This document shows, in pieces, positions 19,066 through 30,453 of a stretch of DNA of 64,000 bases; position 1 is the first letter of the stretch; every line of letters begins with the position of its first letter. The notes beneath the pieces are model-generated. The model had not been told where the DNA came from. It saw nothing but the letters and a program-made list of their open reading frames with translations, and did no database searches. The DNA is from Bacteroidota bacterium (GTDB lineage Bacteria > Bacteroidota > Bacteroidia > UBA8524), in the NCBI GenBank assembly GCA_008933805.1, contig WBUH01000002.1, positions 91,443 to 155,442 of the forward strand, in the 5' to 3' direction. The position numbers were made by a program, and so were the translations under genes.

Positions 19066-19093
19066 CTTTTGGTTATATAGCAAGTCTGGTTAA

Positions 19094-21376
<2,283 letters not shown>

Positions 21377-21407
21377 TTAATAGAGTAAGCAACTAAACTA
21401 CCTACCG

Positions 21408-23141
21408 ATGAAAAAACTATTACCAATTAAATTAAATTTTTTATCAGCCTTAGCATTTTTGTTGCTGAGTTCCGTTGCATTTGGACAAAACTTGGTACAA
21501 AACGGGAGCTTTGAAAACTCAACCCCTACCGCTTGGAATTCAAACGCTTATTTAGCCTTCACAACTCTTTCATCAACGAGTACTTTAGCCAACTGGACAT
21601 ATGTTGGAGGGGATGTTAATGTACACCATTATACCCATCACAATATGGGATGTCCAGGTGCTGATACGCAACACATTGACTTGAACACCAATGGCATCAT
21701 ACAACAAAAAATTTTAGGGTTAACGCCAGGGGTGAATTATACATTAACTTTTTTCACAAGTGTACATAAGAATTTGATAGGATGTGGGGCTACAACAAGT
21801 CAGGCTGCATTCGGCACCATACAGCTTATCCGTTATTTGGATAGTGTTACAGACCTTTCTGTTTCTATGCGGATACCTAAAACAGACACAGGTGTATGGA
21901 AACAAAGAACGTATGCCTTTATAGCCACTGCTGATAGTTTAATTTTAAGGTTTAAAGGGGATAGTAGCTGTTACCATTCAGGAGGAATCTTAGTGGATAG
22001 CGTTGTGATACGTTCGGTTTGTAATCCCGATTGCGAGGAGGAAGAGGATACCACGGTAGTCTGTCACCCCGAATGCCAAGATCATGATTGGTATGCGGTT
22101 GGCACTACTTCAGCCCCAATGTCTCCTACTGATAAAATTTTTCGGATTCAAAATGCGGGTATTGGTACTAACAACCCTATATGGAATTTTAAATTAACGA
22201 TAGATAACCGCGACGATATCTTTGAGCAAAATAATAACCGCAATGCTATCCACGCCACAGCTATGCATACCAATTGTAGTTTTGGATATGGAATTTTGGT
22301 GAACACCAATCCCTTAGCAGGAACCAAAGCACTTGCCATACAAGGTAACGGAATCGACAGAGCTGTGATATACGGTAACGGTAAAAGCTGGTTTAGTAAT
22401 GTAATGACGTTGGGGGGTAACCCTCCAGGTGATGCTTGCCAAGATTTGCCGTCTGTCCATATTCTTACAATTAATGGTACGGGTTTGATTAACGGAATGA
22501 ATTTGACTTCTGACAGCAGGTTTAAAACGGATGTAAAACCCATTGAAAAAACCGATGAGATTATTAGTAAGCTAAACCCTGTTGTTTATAAGTTTAAAAC
22601 AGAGGAGTTTAAGAACAGAAACTTTCCCGAAGGAAATACTTACGGTTTTATTGCACAAGAGTTGAAAGAAGTACTTCCTTATACAGTTACTGAAGAAACC
22701 GATGGCTATTTGTCGGTAAACTACATTGCCATTATCCCCGTTCTTACCCAAGCCATTAAAGAGCAACAAGAAAAAATTGAGAAGCTGGAAGAAAAGGTGG
22801 CTGTGATGGAAGGCATTAACAAACAACAAGGTACGCTTGAGGGTAGCCCCGAACCTCAAAAAGTAGAGATTAACAAAACTGCCATGTTGATGCAAAACAA
22901 TCCTAATCCGTTAAGTGATGTAACCTTTATTGATTACTACTTGCCATCAACCACAGTATCAGCGTTTATTAAAGTTACCGATAATAACGGTCGTTTAATT
23001 CAGGCATTCCCGATTGAAAAAACAGGGTACGGTCAATTAGAATTAAACTGCTTGAATATGGCAACCGGTACTTACTATTACTCGTTGATAGTGGATAACA
23101 ACGTGATTGCCACCAAAACCATGTTAATAGCTAAGAACTAG
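21408..23141 (+). CDS. Secreted protein with S74 chaperone domain and T9SS sorting domain
   Basis: The 577-residue protein has a signal peptide (residues 1-26, ending in SSVAFGQ) and then a beta-sandwich domain resembling carbohydrate-binding modules (NLVQNGSFEN, about 27-200). A Cys/acidic linker (CNPDCEEEEDTT) follows. About residues 365-465 form an intramolecular chaperone (peptidase S74) domain with SDSRFKTDV and YGFIAQELKEVLP, followed by a coiled coil (KEQQEKIEKLEEKV). The last 80 residues are a T9SS type A sorting domain (NNPNPLSDVTFIDYYLP ... GTYYYSLIVDN). It is probably exported and attached to the surface. A strong terminator follows. Confidence 0.85.
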   Translation: MKKLLPIKLNFLSALAFLLLSSVAFGQNLVQNGSFENSTPTAWNSNAYLAFTTLSSTSTLANWTYVGGDVNVHHYTHHNMGCPGADTQHIDLNTNGIIQQKILGLTPGVNYTLTFFTSVHKNLIGCGATTSQAAFGTIQLIRYLDSVTDLSVSMRIPKTDTGVWKQRTYAFIATADSLILRFKGDSSCYHSGGILVDSVVIRSVCNPDCEEEEDTTVVCHPECQDHDWYAVGTTSAPMSPTDKIFRIQNAGIGTNNPIWNFKLTIDNRDDIFEQNNNRNAIHATAMHTNCSFGYGILVNTNPLAGTKALAIQGNGIDRAVIYGNGKSWFSNVMTLGGNPPGDACQDLPSVHILTINGTGLINGMNLTSDSRFKTDVKPIEKTDEIISKLNPVVYKFKTEEFKNRNFPEGNTYGFIAQELKEVLPYTVTEETDGYLSVNYIAIIPVLTQAIKEQQEKIEKLEEKVAVMEGINKQQGTLEGSPEPQKVEINKTAMLMQNNPNPLSDVTFIDYYLPSTTVSAFIKVTDNNGRLIQAFPIEKTGYGQLELNCLNMATGTYYYSLIVDNNVIATKTMLIAKN

Positions 23142-23167
23142 AAAGAGTAGTTAGCCTATGATAGATG

Positions 23168-23204
23168 CAGGATGCTAAGGGTAACACCTTGCATCCTGTT
23201 TTTT
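23168..23204 (+). terminator. Intrinsic terminator
   Basis: CAGGATGC (23168-23175) pairs with GCATCCTG (23191-23198), the inner AAGG/CCTT extends the stem, and TTTTTT follows. It ends the S74/T9SS gene. Confidence 0.92.
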
Positions 23205-23238
23205 GTTTAATGGTATACCGCCCATCAATCGGTTGCGT

Positions 23239-23246
23239 TAAATTTG
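23239..23246 (+). promoter_or_regulatory. Possible -7 box, nearly leaderless start
   Basis: TAAATTTG fits TAnnTTTG and ends only four bases before the ATG at 23251, so a transcript from it would have almost no leader. No clear -33 TTG is present. Confidence 0.4.
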
Positions 23247-23250
23247 TATT

Positions 23251-23847
23251 ATGGGTTTAGATAGCGTCATCTTACTGCAAGAAGTCGAAGATTATTTTGA
23301 GATAACGATTCCGAATGATGTTGCTGAAAAAATTGTTACTGTAGGCGATTTTTCAAGCTATGTGCACAAACATATCACGCTTCAAACGGCAGAAAAGTGC
23401 AAAACACAAGTACTGTTTTATAAGGTCAGGGAGTTTTTTTGCAATGAGCTTGGACTAAGTAAATCGGAAATAACCCCCCGAACAATTTTAGAAAACATTG
23501 TAAAGATTGATATCCGAAAGGATGTATGGGTAAAGCTTGAAAATCACTTAGCATTAAAATTACCTAAACTAAGTAAAGTTGATAGTACTGGTAAACCAGC
23601 GATAGTCTATAAGTTTTTTGGATTAAAAAAAGTGAAGTCTGAGGACGGGTTATTTAATCACACCATAGGGGAATTAATAAGCTGGATAACATCACTTAAT
23701 TATAATACACTTTTCGATAAGAATGGTCTATGCAGTGAAAGGGATGTACAACTGGTACTTTTAGGATTCGTTTCAGAAAAACTTTCAGTGCCTATTGAAG
23801 AAGTAAAACTGGAGAGCAGCTTTACCAGTGATTTGGGCATTGACTGA
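23251..23847 (+). CDS. Acyl-carrier-protein-like protein, probably truncated
   Basis: The 198-residue protein looks like two incomplete acyl carrier domains. The N-terminus MGLDSVILLQEVEDYFEITI followed by VGDFSSYV matches the second half of an ACP, beginning at the DS motif whose Ser would carry phosphopantetheine. The C-terminus (LGFVSEKLSVPIEEVKLESS, then DLGID) matches the first half of an ACP and stops just before the expected Ser. A repeat block begins about 20 bases after the stop codon, so the end may have been lost by repeat insertion. Between them lies an unrecognised 110-residue segment. Function unknown. Confidence 0.6.
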   Translation: MGLDSVILLQEVEDYFEITIPNDVAEKIVTVGDFSSYVHKHITLQTAEKCKTQVLFYKVREFFCNELGLSKSEITPRTILENIVKIDIRKDVWVKLENHLALKLPKLSKVDSTGKPAIVYKFFGLKKVKSEDGLFNHTIGELISWITSLNYNTLFDKNGLCSERDVQLVLLGFVSEKLSVPIEEVKLESSFTSDLGID

Positions 23848-23866
23848 TACCTGTATTTACAAATAG

Positions 23867-23929
23867 GGTCGAAACCCCATTTTGTTAAAATTACCCCATC
23901 GGTGCGGACTTAAGTCCGCACTATTTTTT
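23867..23929. repeat. Second-family hairpin repeat, copy 1
   Basis: A run containing AGGGTCGAAACCCC, AAAATTACCCC and the 20-base palindrome around GCGGACTTAAGTCCGC. The same elements occur in the opposite orientation at 34862-34955. Confidence 0.75.
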
Positions 23930-24016
23930 CGTCATTGCGAGGTCTCCCGAAGCAATCCCGCACAATTAAAGCAAACGGATTGCTTCAAAACTCAAAAGCA
24001 GTTTCTCGCAATGACG
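23930..24016. repeat. Large inverted repeat with CGTCATTGCGAG ends
   Basis: CGTCATTGCGAG (23930-23941) pairs with CTCGCAATGACG (24005-24016), and inside GAAGCAATCC pairs with GGATTGCTTC. Similar CATTGCGAG palindromes are known as dispersed bacterial repeats. No ORF of its own is present. Confidence 0.75.
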
Positions 24017-24047
24017 AAGGCTTGCACTTTAACCTGTCGGGAAAAAA

Positions 24048-25058
24048 TCAAATCCCCTTCAAAAATTCAATGGTATTCACCCCGTCAGCATAATCCCACA
24101 AGGCAGGATTTTGGGTTTCACCGGGGGCAACCACGTTGCCCAAATCAGCCTCACTTACCACGCACTGTATTTCCTCGGTATGTTCAGCAATAAAAGCCTT
24201 AACATCACTCAAATCGTCATAAAAAGTATAGTTAACGGTACCTATGGGGGCGTAAATCTTTTTATCCTCCCTAAACAGCATAAACCCGTTATCAAGGTGG
24301 GTATCCATATTCATTAAAAACAACGCACGGTGGTACACGTAGTTGTTTGCATACTTATTATGGTTTATCAAATCGCTATAGGGCAGGGTATTATCAATAA
24401 ACTTAACAATATCAAACCCTTTGGGCATCCATACTTGGGTAACGTTGCGGCAGCCTTTGCCAAAATACCCTGTAATATCGCCCGCAATCTTAGTAAGCGT
24501 TTCGGGGCTTTCATCCCCCGTAAGCACAGCAATACTGTTGCGGTTTTTGCGGATTACATTAGGGTATTTACCAAAATAGTATTCAAAATAGCGGGCAGTG
24601 TTATTACTACCGGTAGCTATCACCGCTTCAAGCTTTTCAATACGCTCAGTAGTTTGCAGGTAATTAGCCATTTCAGGATTGGCCTGCACCATAGTAGCGA
24701 TAAAAAACTGTATCAAAGCTTCGTCTTCGCTGGATGGTTTTATGATAGCACGGTTGCCGGTTATCAATACGCTCAAAATATCGTGCAGCCCTACCAACGG
24801 GATATTTCCCGCGGCGATAATACCTACTGTTTTTGGGGCGGGGTTGTTGCCTATTTGCTCGCGCTCAATCCATTGCTGCAAACTTTCGGGCGTAAGTTTC
24901 TTACTCCAATAATTCACAGATAAGGCAATGTTTTCAGGCGTAAACCAAGGGTTTGCCACGTATGCCTTGTGCATGGCAATCAAAAGTTCAGCATCATTTT
25001 TATCGCTAAATACGCGGCCTGTATAGTGTAATGCGTTTAAAATCTCGTTCAGTTCCAT
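24048..25058 (-). CDS. Acyl-CoA reductase, LuxC family
   Basis: The 336-residue protein belongs to the LuxC-like acyl-CoA reductase family, related to aldehyde dehydrogenases, which reduces activated fatty acyl groups to aldehydes. Seen are the cofactor-binding region VGIIAAGNIPLVGLHDILSV, GNRAIIKPSSED, VIATGSNNTARYFEYYF and the likely nucleophile Cys in GKGCRNVTQVWMP. There is no lux operon here. It is divergent from a ferredoxin gene 79 bases away, a pairing that suggests a shared redox role, but this is inference. The physiological substrate is unknown. Confidence 0.85.
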   Translation of the reverse strand: MELNEILNALHYTGRVFSDKNDAELLIAMHKAYVANPWFTPENIALSVNYWSKKLTPESLQQWIEREQIGNNPAPKTVGIIAAGNIPLVGLHDILSVLITGNRAIIKPSSEDEALIQFFIATMVQANPEMANYLQTTERIEKLEAVIATGSNNTARYFEYYFGKYPNVIRKNRNSIAVLTGDESPETLTKIAGDITGYFGKGCRNVTQVWMPKGFDIVKFIDNTLPYSDLINHNKYANNYVYHRALFLMNMDTHLDNGFMLFREDKKIYAPIGTVNYTFYDDLSDVKAFIAEHTEEIQCVVSEADLGNVVAPGETQNPALWDYADGVNTIEFLKGI

Positions 25059-25068
25059 TTTAAATTAA

Positions 25069-25482
<414 letters not shown>

Positions 25483-25499
25483 TACTTTAAACCTTTTTT

Positions 25500-26252
25500 A
25501 TGCAAGGCATTTGCACATACTCATCTGTACCCTTACGCGCCGAACCGTCAAGCAAAAGCGAGATGGTTTCGCAATTATTATTTGGTGAGACCTATCGCGT
25601 AATAGGCCACGAAAAAAACTGGATGCAGGTGGTGTGCGATTTTGACGACTACCAAGGCTGGTTGCACGAAAACCAGTTTGTAGAGGCAAAGCCAAGCGAA
25701 GGCCAAAAAGTACTGCTGAACAGTGCTTTGGGCGAGTTGGTTCATAGCAATGAACACATCCGACTTTCGATGGGTTCGGTAATACAGATAAATGATGCCG
25801 GACAAGCCCTACACAACGGTAAGTTGTGGGAGGTGAGGGGAGAAGTTCGCAGTGCCGTTACCACCCCCAACCGTGATGTTATGACGGGCGATGCGTTGCA
25901 ATTTGTGAACACCCCGTATTTGTGGGGTGGTCGCGCTATTTGGGGCATCGACTGTTCAGGTTTCACACAGGTGATTTATAAACTGAACGGATTATCATTG
26001 ATGCGGGATGCCTATCAGCAAGCATCTCAAGGACAAACACTATCGTTTTTGGATGAAACCGAACCGGGCGACCTTGCCTTTTTTGACAATGAGGACGGCA
26101 AGATAGTACACGTGGGCATTCTGCTCGATTCTCGTCGTATTATCCATGCAGGCGGCTGTGTTCGCATTGATAAAATTGACCAAGAAGGCATTTTTAATGT
26201 GGATACCGGCCGCTACACCCACAAACTACGCTTAATTAAAAAGATAGTATAG
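25500..26252 (+). CDS. NlpC/P60 (C40) peptidoglycan hydrolase with SH3 domain
   Basis: A 250-residue protein with an N-terminal bacterial SH3 domain (about 1-60, CTYSSVPLRAEPSSKSEMVS, GWLHENQF) and a second SH3-like stretch before the C-terminal NlpC/P60 domain (about 130-250). The catalytic Cys is in WGIDCSGFTQ, the His in KIVHVGILL, and RRIIHAGG follows. Such enzymes cut the D-Glu/diamino acid bond in peptidoglycan peptides. No classical signal peptide is visible, so export is uncertain or the protein recycles muropeptides inside the cell. It follows the ferredoxin by 17 bases. Confidence 0.88.
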   Translation: MQGICTYSSVPLRAEPSSKSEMVSQLLFGETYRVIGHEKNWMQVVCDFDDYQGWLHENQFVEAKPSEGQKVLLNSALGELVHSNEHIRLSMGSVIQINDAGQALHNGKLWEVRGEVRSAVTTPNRDVMTGDALQFVNTPYLWGGRAIWGIDCSGFTQVIYKLNGLSLMRDAYQQASQGQTLSFLDETEPGDLAFFDNEDGKIVHVGILLDSRRIIHAGGCVRIDKIDQEGIFNVDTGRYTHKLRLIKKIV

Positions 26253-26261
26253 AGTAGGTTT

Positions 26262-26346
26262 TTAGTGTTTAGTGGTTGGTGTTTAGGGATTAGGGATTGA
26301 TGATTACCAACCATCAACTACCAACTACCAACCATCAACTAATCCC
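26262..26346. repeat. Low-complexity inverted repeat
   Basis: The spacer holds several copies of CCAACTACCAA/CCAACCATCAACTA and, before them, the complementary words GGTTGGTGTTTAGGGATTAGGG. It can fold back on itself. No coding function is likely. Confidence 0.6.
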
Positions 26347-26400
26347 CAAACCCAAAGCAACATTTTACTTTTACAGCCGTTCATGTATTAACAAAAACAC

Positions 26401-26408
26401 TATTTTTG
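26401..26408 (+). promoter_or_regulatory. Possible -7 box of the BatA-like gene
   Basis: TATTTTTG fits TAnnTTTG and ends six bases before the ATG at 26415, which suggests a leaderless or nearly leaderless mRNA. A clear -33 TTG is not seen. Confidence 0.4.
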
Positions 26409-26414
26409 ACCCTA

Positions 26415-28436
26415 ATGAGTTGGTTGTACCCGTTGTTTTTCGCTGCATTGGCATCCATTGCCATCCCTATCGTTATACACCTATTCAATTTCAGGCGATT
26501 CAAACGCATTTATTTTACCAACGTGGCTTTGTTGCAAGAAGTGCAGCAAGAAACACGTTCGCGCCGTAACCTAAAGCATATTTTGGTATTGATGGCGCGC
26601 ATCTTTGCCATTGTATTTATTGTACTGGCGTTTGTGCAGCCCTTTATTCCCGCTACTTCGGGGGCGGCAAGGCAAGGCGTTTCAGCAGTAAGCGTGTACG
26701 TAGATAATTCTTTCAGCATGAGTAGCGTGGGCAATGAGGGAGAGCTGTTTCAGGCAGCCAAAAACAAAGCCCGCGATATTGCAAACGCCTATTCTTCAAC
26801 CGATTTGTTTCAACTGCTAACGGCTGATTTTGAAGGCAAACACCAACGATTAGTAAACCGTGAAGAATTTTTACGGATGATTGACGAATTGCAGGTATCG
26901 CCTGCCTCACGAAAACTGAGCGAGATAATTGCCCGCCAAAAAGAAGCCCTTAACAAAGACCCGATGGCCAATAAAACAGCCTACGTGTTGTCTGATTTTC
27001 AGCAAAACATGGTGGATGTTGAGGCCGTAAATACCGATACTACCATACTTACCGAGCTGGTGAAACTGGAAGGTAACCCCAAAGCCAACCTAAGTGTTGA
27101 CTCGGCGTGGTTGCTAACTCCTTATGTGCAGGCCAATCAAACCGCACAACTGATGGTGCGTGTTAAAAACTTCGGCGATGAGCAAGAAAACATTCCGCTC
27201 ACCCTAAAAATAAATAACATTCAAAAAGGGTTAGCCAATTTTAGCATTGGTAAAAACGAAACCAAGGATATTGAACTATCGTTTACCGCCACTACTTCGG
27301 GTTGGCAAAATGCTGAATTGGCGGTGATGGACGACCCCATCACGTTTGACGATAAGTTGTTTTTTGCCTTTGAGGTGAAACAAGAGATAAACATCCTTGC
27401 CATATCCCCCGAAGGGCCTTCAAAGTTTATCGGGGCGGTGTACGGCAAGATTGATGCTTACTACAAGCTAACCGAGGTGAGCGACAAACAACTGGATTAT
27501 TCCTCCTTCTCAAAATACACGCTGATTGTTTTAAACGGAGTTAAAACTGTTTCAAGCGGGCTAAGTGCCGAACTGGGTAAGTTTGTAACCGCAGGCGGTT
27601 CATTGGTGGTGTTTCCTGCCGCTGATAAAGTTGTTGATAGAAGCGTAAACGATTTTTTAGGCTCAATAGGGGCAAGCCCTTTGCAAGCCTATATGGAAGC
27701 CAACCAACGTGTTGAGGGGCTTACGGTTGCCCACCCCTTATTCAGGCATATTTTTGAGAAAACGGGCGACAATATGGATAAACCTGTATTGCAAAAATAC
27801 TTTGTAACCCAAGCCAGTGCCGGCGAACCTATTATGCGTTTGCAAAGCGGTCAAAGTTTCCTTACCCATTATACCAATGCCGCAGGCCATGTGTACTTGT
27901 TTAATTCGCCTCTAAACGGCGAGTGGAACAACTTTGCCACCCATGCACTGTTTGTTCCCATCATGCTCAACATGGCATTAAACAGCGTGCAAAGCCCTGA
28001 TTTGTTCTATACCATCGGCAACGGGCAATTAGTGCGTTTAAACCTCGCCGCAGGCAAAGACCAAGTATATAAACTGAAGTTAGACAAGGCGGAGTTAATA
28101 CCCCAGATGGTGGTAAAAGACAACAAGCTGAATCTTGCCGCCGGCCCTGAGTTGAAACAACCCGGAAATTATGCGTTGGAAAGCGGAGGGCAGGATGTAG
28201 GTGTTAGGGTAGCGTTTAATTACAACCGTAATGAATCGGCAAACACGTACTTTACCGAAAAAGAATTAGAAGAGCAGATAAAAATACAAGGCATTAAAGT
28301 ATTGAAAAATACCCCCAAAGGCATACAGGCAGCCATTGTTGAGGCTGATAAAGGGGTGCAATTATGGAGGTATTGTATCATGATGGGCTTGTTTTTCCTT
28401 TTATGTGAAGTATTATTGCTAAGATTTTTAAAGTAG
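26415..28436 (+). CDS. BatA-domain membrane protein with VWA-like region
   Basis: The 673-residue protein starts MSWLYPLFFAALASIAIPIV, the BatA/aerotolerance N-terminal motif with HLFNFRRFKRIYF, and has a second membrane helix (about 55-75, LVLMARIFAIVFIVLAFVQP). Then comes a von Willebrand A-like domain with DNSFSMSS as a MIDAS-type motif, a long periplasmic region and a C-terminal membrane helix (YCIMMGLFFLLCEVLLL). It probably sits in the inner membrane. The Bat operon partners (MoxR ATPase, BatB, BatD) are not next to it, so it is a stand-alone relative. Five bases separate it from the next gene. Confidence 0.8.
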   Translation: MSWLYPLFFAALASIAIPIVIHLFNFRRFKRIYFTNVALLQEVQQETRSRRNLKHILVLMARIFAIVFIVLAFVQPFIPATSGAARQGVSAVSVYVDNSFSMSSVGNEGELFQAAKNKARDIANAYSSTDLFQLLTADFEGKHQRLVNREEFLRMIDELQVSPASRKLSEIIARQKEALNKDPMANKTAYVLSDFQQNMVDVEAVNTDTTILTELVKLEGNPKANLSVDSAWLLTPYVQANQTAQLMVRVKNFGDEQENIPLTLKINNIQKGLANFSIGKNETKDIELSFTATTSGWQNAELAVMDDPITFDDKLFFAFEVKQEINILAISPEGPSKFIGAVYGKIDAYYKLTEVSDKQLDYSSFSKYTLIVLNGVKTVSSGLSAELGKFVTAGGSLVVFPAADKVVDRSVNDFLGSIGASPLQAYMEANQRVEGLTVAHPLFRHIFEKTGDNMDKPVLQKYFVTQASAGEPIMRLQSGQSFLTHYTNAAGHVYLFNSPLNGEWNNFATHALFVPIMLNMALNSVQSPDLFYTIGNGQLVRLNLAAGKDQVYKLKLDKAELIPQMVVKDNKLNLAAGPELKQPGNYALESGGQDVGVRVAFNYNRNESANTYFTEKELEEQIKIQGIKVLKNTPKGIQAAIVEADKGVQLWRYCIMMGLFFLLCEVLLLRFLK

Positions 28437-28441
28437 CCGTA

Positions 28442-29710
28442 ATGCACCTGCTGATAAAAAACACCACAGTATCACAACCCAACAGCCCATTAAACGGCAA
28501 AACCCAAGATATTTTAATAGAAAACGGCAAGATAAAGTCCATTGTAGCCGCCAATACTGCTCAGTCCGATGGGGCAACGGTAATTGACGGTACGGGTACG
28601 TATACTTCCGTTGGTTTTATGGATATGCGCGCTCAATTTGCCGACCCCGGTTTTGAGCAGCGCGAAGACATACAAAGCGGATGCAAAGCTGCCGCCGCAG
28701 GCGGTTTCACAGGGGTGGCTGTATTGCCTTCTACCCAGCCGCCCGTACACTCAAAATCAGAAGTCGAATACATACTTAGCAGAGCCAAAGGGCAGGTAAC
28801 CACCGTGTACCCAATGGGCTGCATCACCCATAAACGCGAAGGAAACGAACTGGCTGAGATGTATGATATGCACACGGCAGGGGCGGTAGCCTTTAGCGAC
28901 GGTAATAGAGCCATTGCCGATAGTGGATTAATGAGCCGTGCATTGCTGTACACCAAAGGTTTCAACGGTTTGTTATGCGTTCACCCCGAAGATAGCGGCC
29001 TTGCCAAAGGCGGTCAGATGAACGAGGGGATAGTTTCTACTCGTTTGGGTATGAAAGGCGTTCCCAACCTTGCCGAAGAGCTGATAGTGAAGCGCGATAT
29101 TGAATTGGCACGTTACAACAACTGCCGCGTTCATTTTTCGCACATCAGCACCGCAGGTTCGGTTGAATTGATACGCAAAGCAAAAGCCGAAGGCTTGCAG
29201 GTAACTGCCGATGTTTCTATAGCCCATCTTGTTTGGACGGATGAAGTATTGGAAGAATACGACAGCAATTTTAAACTTACCCCGCCTTTGCGTACGCAAA
29301 CCGATGTTGATGCTTTGATAGCAGGCGTTAAAGACGGAACGATAGATGCCGTTTGCACCGACCATAACCCGCAGGACGCTGAAAATAAAGTACTGGAGTA
29401 TGAATATGCTACGCCCGGTATGCTGGGTCTGCAAACCTTTTTACCCCTTGCACTCACCCTTGAAAAAACAATAGGTTGGGATACCTTGCTGAAAGCAGTT
29501 ACCGAAAATCCCCGCAGGATTTTAGGAATTGAAGCTGCTACCATTGCTGAAGGGCAGCCGGCAAACCTTACTGTATATTCACCCACTGCTAAGTGGACGT
29601 TTGATAAAAGCACCAACTACTCAAAATCGGTAAACTCGCCGCTGTGGGGCAATGAACTTACAGGCAAGGTAGTAGTTACCGTTAACAACAATAATTTTCT
29701 CCAATTTTAA
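28442..29710 (+). CDS. Dihydroorotase-family amidohydrolase lacking the HxH metal motif
   Basis: A 422-residue protein of the dihydroorotase/multifunctional complex type, which in active form closes carbamoyl aspartate to dihydroorotate in pyrimidine synthesis. The scaffold is clear: GFMDMRAQFADPGFEQRED, AAAAGGFTGVAVLPSTQP, HPEDSGLA, CRVHFSHIST and AVCTDHNPQD. The first metal ligands, normally DxHxH after the first strand, read DMRAQ, so both His are missing. It may be a non-catalytic partner of aspartate transcarbamoylase like the Pseudomonas PyrC' protein, or use another metal set. It is in one transcript with the BatA-like gene (5-base gap). Confidence 0.88.
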   Translation: MHLLIKNTTVSQPNSPLNGKTQDILIENGKIKSIVAANTAQSDGATVIDGTGTYTSVGFMDMRAQFADPGFEQREDIQSGCKAAAAGGFTGVAVLPSTQPPVHSKSEVEYILSRAKGQVTTVYPMGCITHKREGNELAEMYDMHTAGAVAFSDGNRAIADSGLMSRALLYTKGFNGLLCVHPEDSGLAKGGQMNEGIVSTRLGMKGVPNLAEELIVKRDIELARYNNCRVHFSHISTAGSVELIRKAKAEGLQVTADVSIAHLVWTDEVLEEYDSNFKLTPPLRTQTDVDALIAGVKDGTIDAVCTDHNPQDAENKVLEYEYATPGMLGLQTFLPLALTLEKTIGWDTLLKAVTENPRRILGIEAATIAEGQPANLTVYSPTAKWTFDKSTNYSKSVNSPLWGNELTGKVVVTVNNNNFLQF

Positions 29711-29720
29711 ATACAACACA

Positions 29721-30443
29721 ATGGAAGCACGGATTTTTGCGCCTATTAAAGATGCCTTACAGGCAATGGTAGCGGGTTTTATAGAGGGAGGTAAGAAAGA
29801 CGGTCTTACTATTGATGAAGACCAACACCAATCGTTTTTGAATGAATTGGTTACGGCTTTTTCACAGATAGACGGTTTTGAAACCAAGATGAACAATGTG
29901 GACGGAGTGTTTGAGCGATACCCTGCATTTGCACCTATTGGTGAGTTTTGCTTTGATTTGCTGATGATTAACTTCTTTACGGCAGACGCTAAAGATTTGG
30001 AAGACGGCTACCTTGAATCGCAGGAATGGCTGGATATAGAAGAGAAAACCCTTGACAGAGGCACGGAGTTTTTAAACATCCTGCTGTATATTAATGAGTG
30101 CAAAGAGGTTGGTGCAGATATTTCACTGGATGATTTTCTGAAAGAGTTTTTGCTTACCGAAGACGATTTGTACCAAGAGGAGTATGTGATATACGAACCG
30201 ATTATTAAAAACCAGCATTTAGTTGACGCAAGCATAAAAGACATTGTAAATGCGGCTGAAAACATGGCTGATAGCGAGGTACAAGAAATATTTGTGCCCC
30301 TGATGGCTTATTTTAGTGATAGCGAAAGCTACGCTGAACGCTTACTACAAATACTCACCTTGTCTGAAAACAAATCTGTTGATGCTGCCTTGTTTATGGC
30401 GTTGAACGGGTTTACCAACAGCTTGGACAACTTAGCAGAATAA
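29721..30443 (+). CDS. Acidic helical protein of unknown function
   Basis: The 240-residue protein is strongly acidic (for example SLDDFLKEFLLTEDDLYQEE) and predicted mostly helical, without signal peptide or membrane helix. It starts 10 bases after the dihydroorotase-like gene and is presumably co-transcribed with it and the BatA-like gene. The next gene is convergent. I recognise no domain. It may be cytoplasmic; no function is proposed. Confidence 0.7.
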   Translation: MEARIFAPIKDALQAMVAGFIEGGKKDGLTIDEDQHQSFLNELVTAFSQIDGFETKMNNVDGVFERYPAFAPIGEFCFDLLMINFFTADAKDLEDGYLESQEWLDIEEKTLDRGTEFLNILLYINECKEVGADISLDDFLKEFLLTEDDLYQEEYVIYEPIIKNQHLVDASIKDIVNAAENMADSEVQEIFVPLMAYFSDSESYAERLLQILTLSENKSVDAALFMALNGFTNSLDNLAE

Positions 30444-30453
30444 AAGGAAGCAG

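Noticed and set aside
23882-24193. 103-residue plus-strand frame
   Set aside because: It runs through the repeat block and the end of the acyl-CoA reductase gene on the other strand; no protein features.
26262-26346. CRISPR-like repeats
   Set aside because: The words are short, imperfect, with no regular spacers; it is a low-complexity fold-back region.
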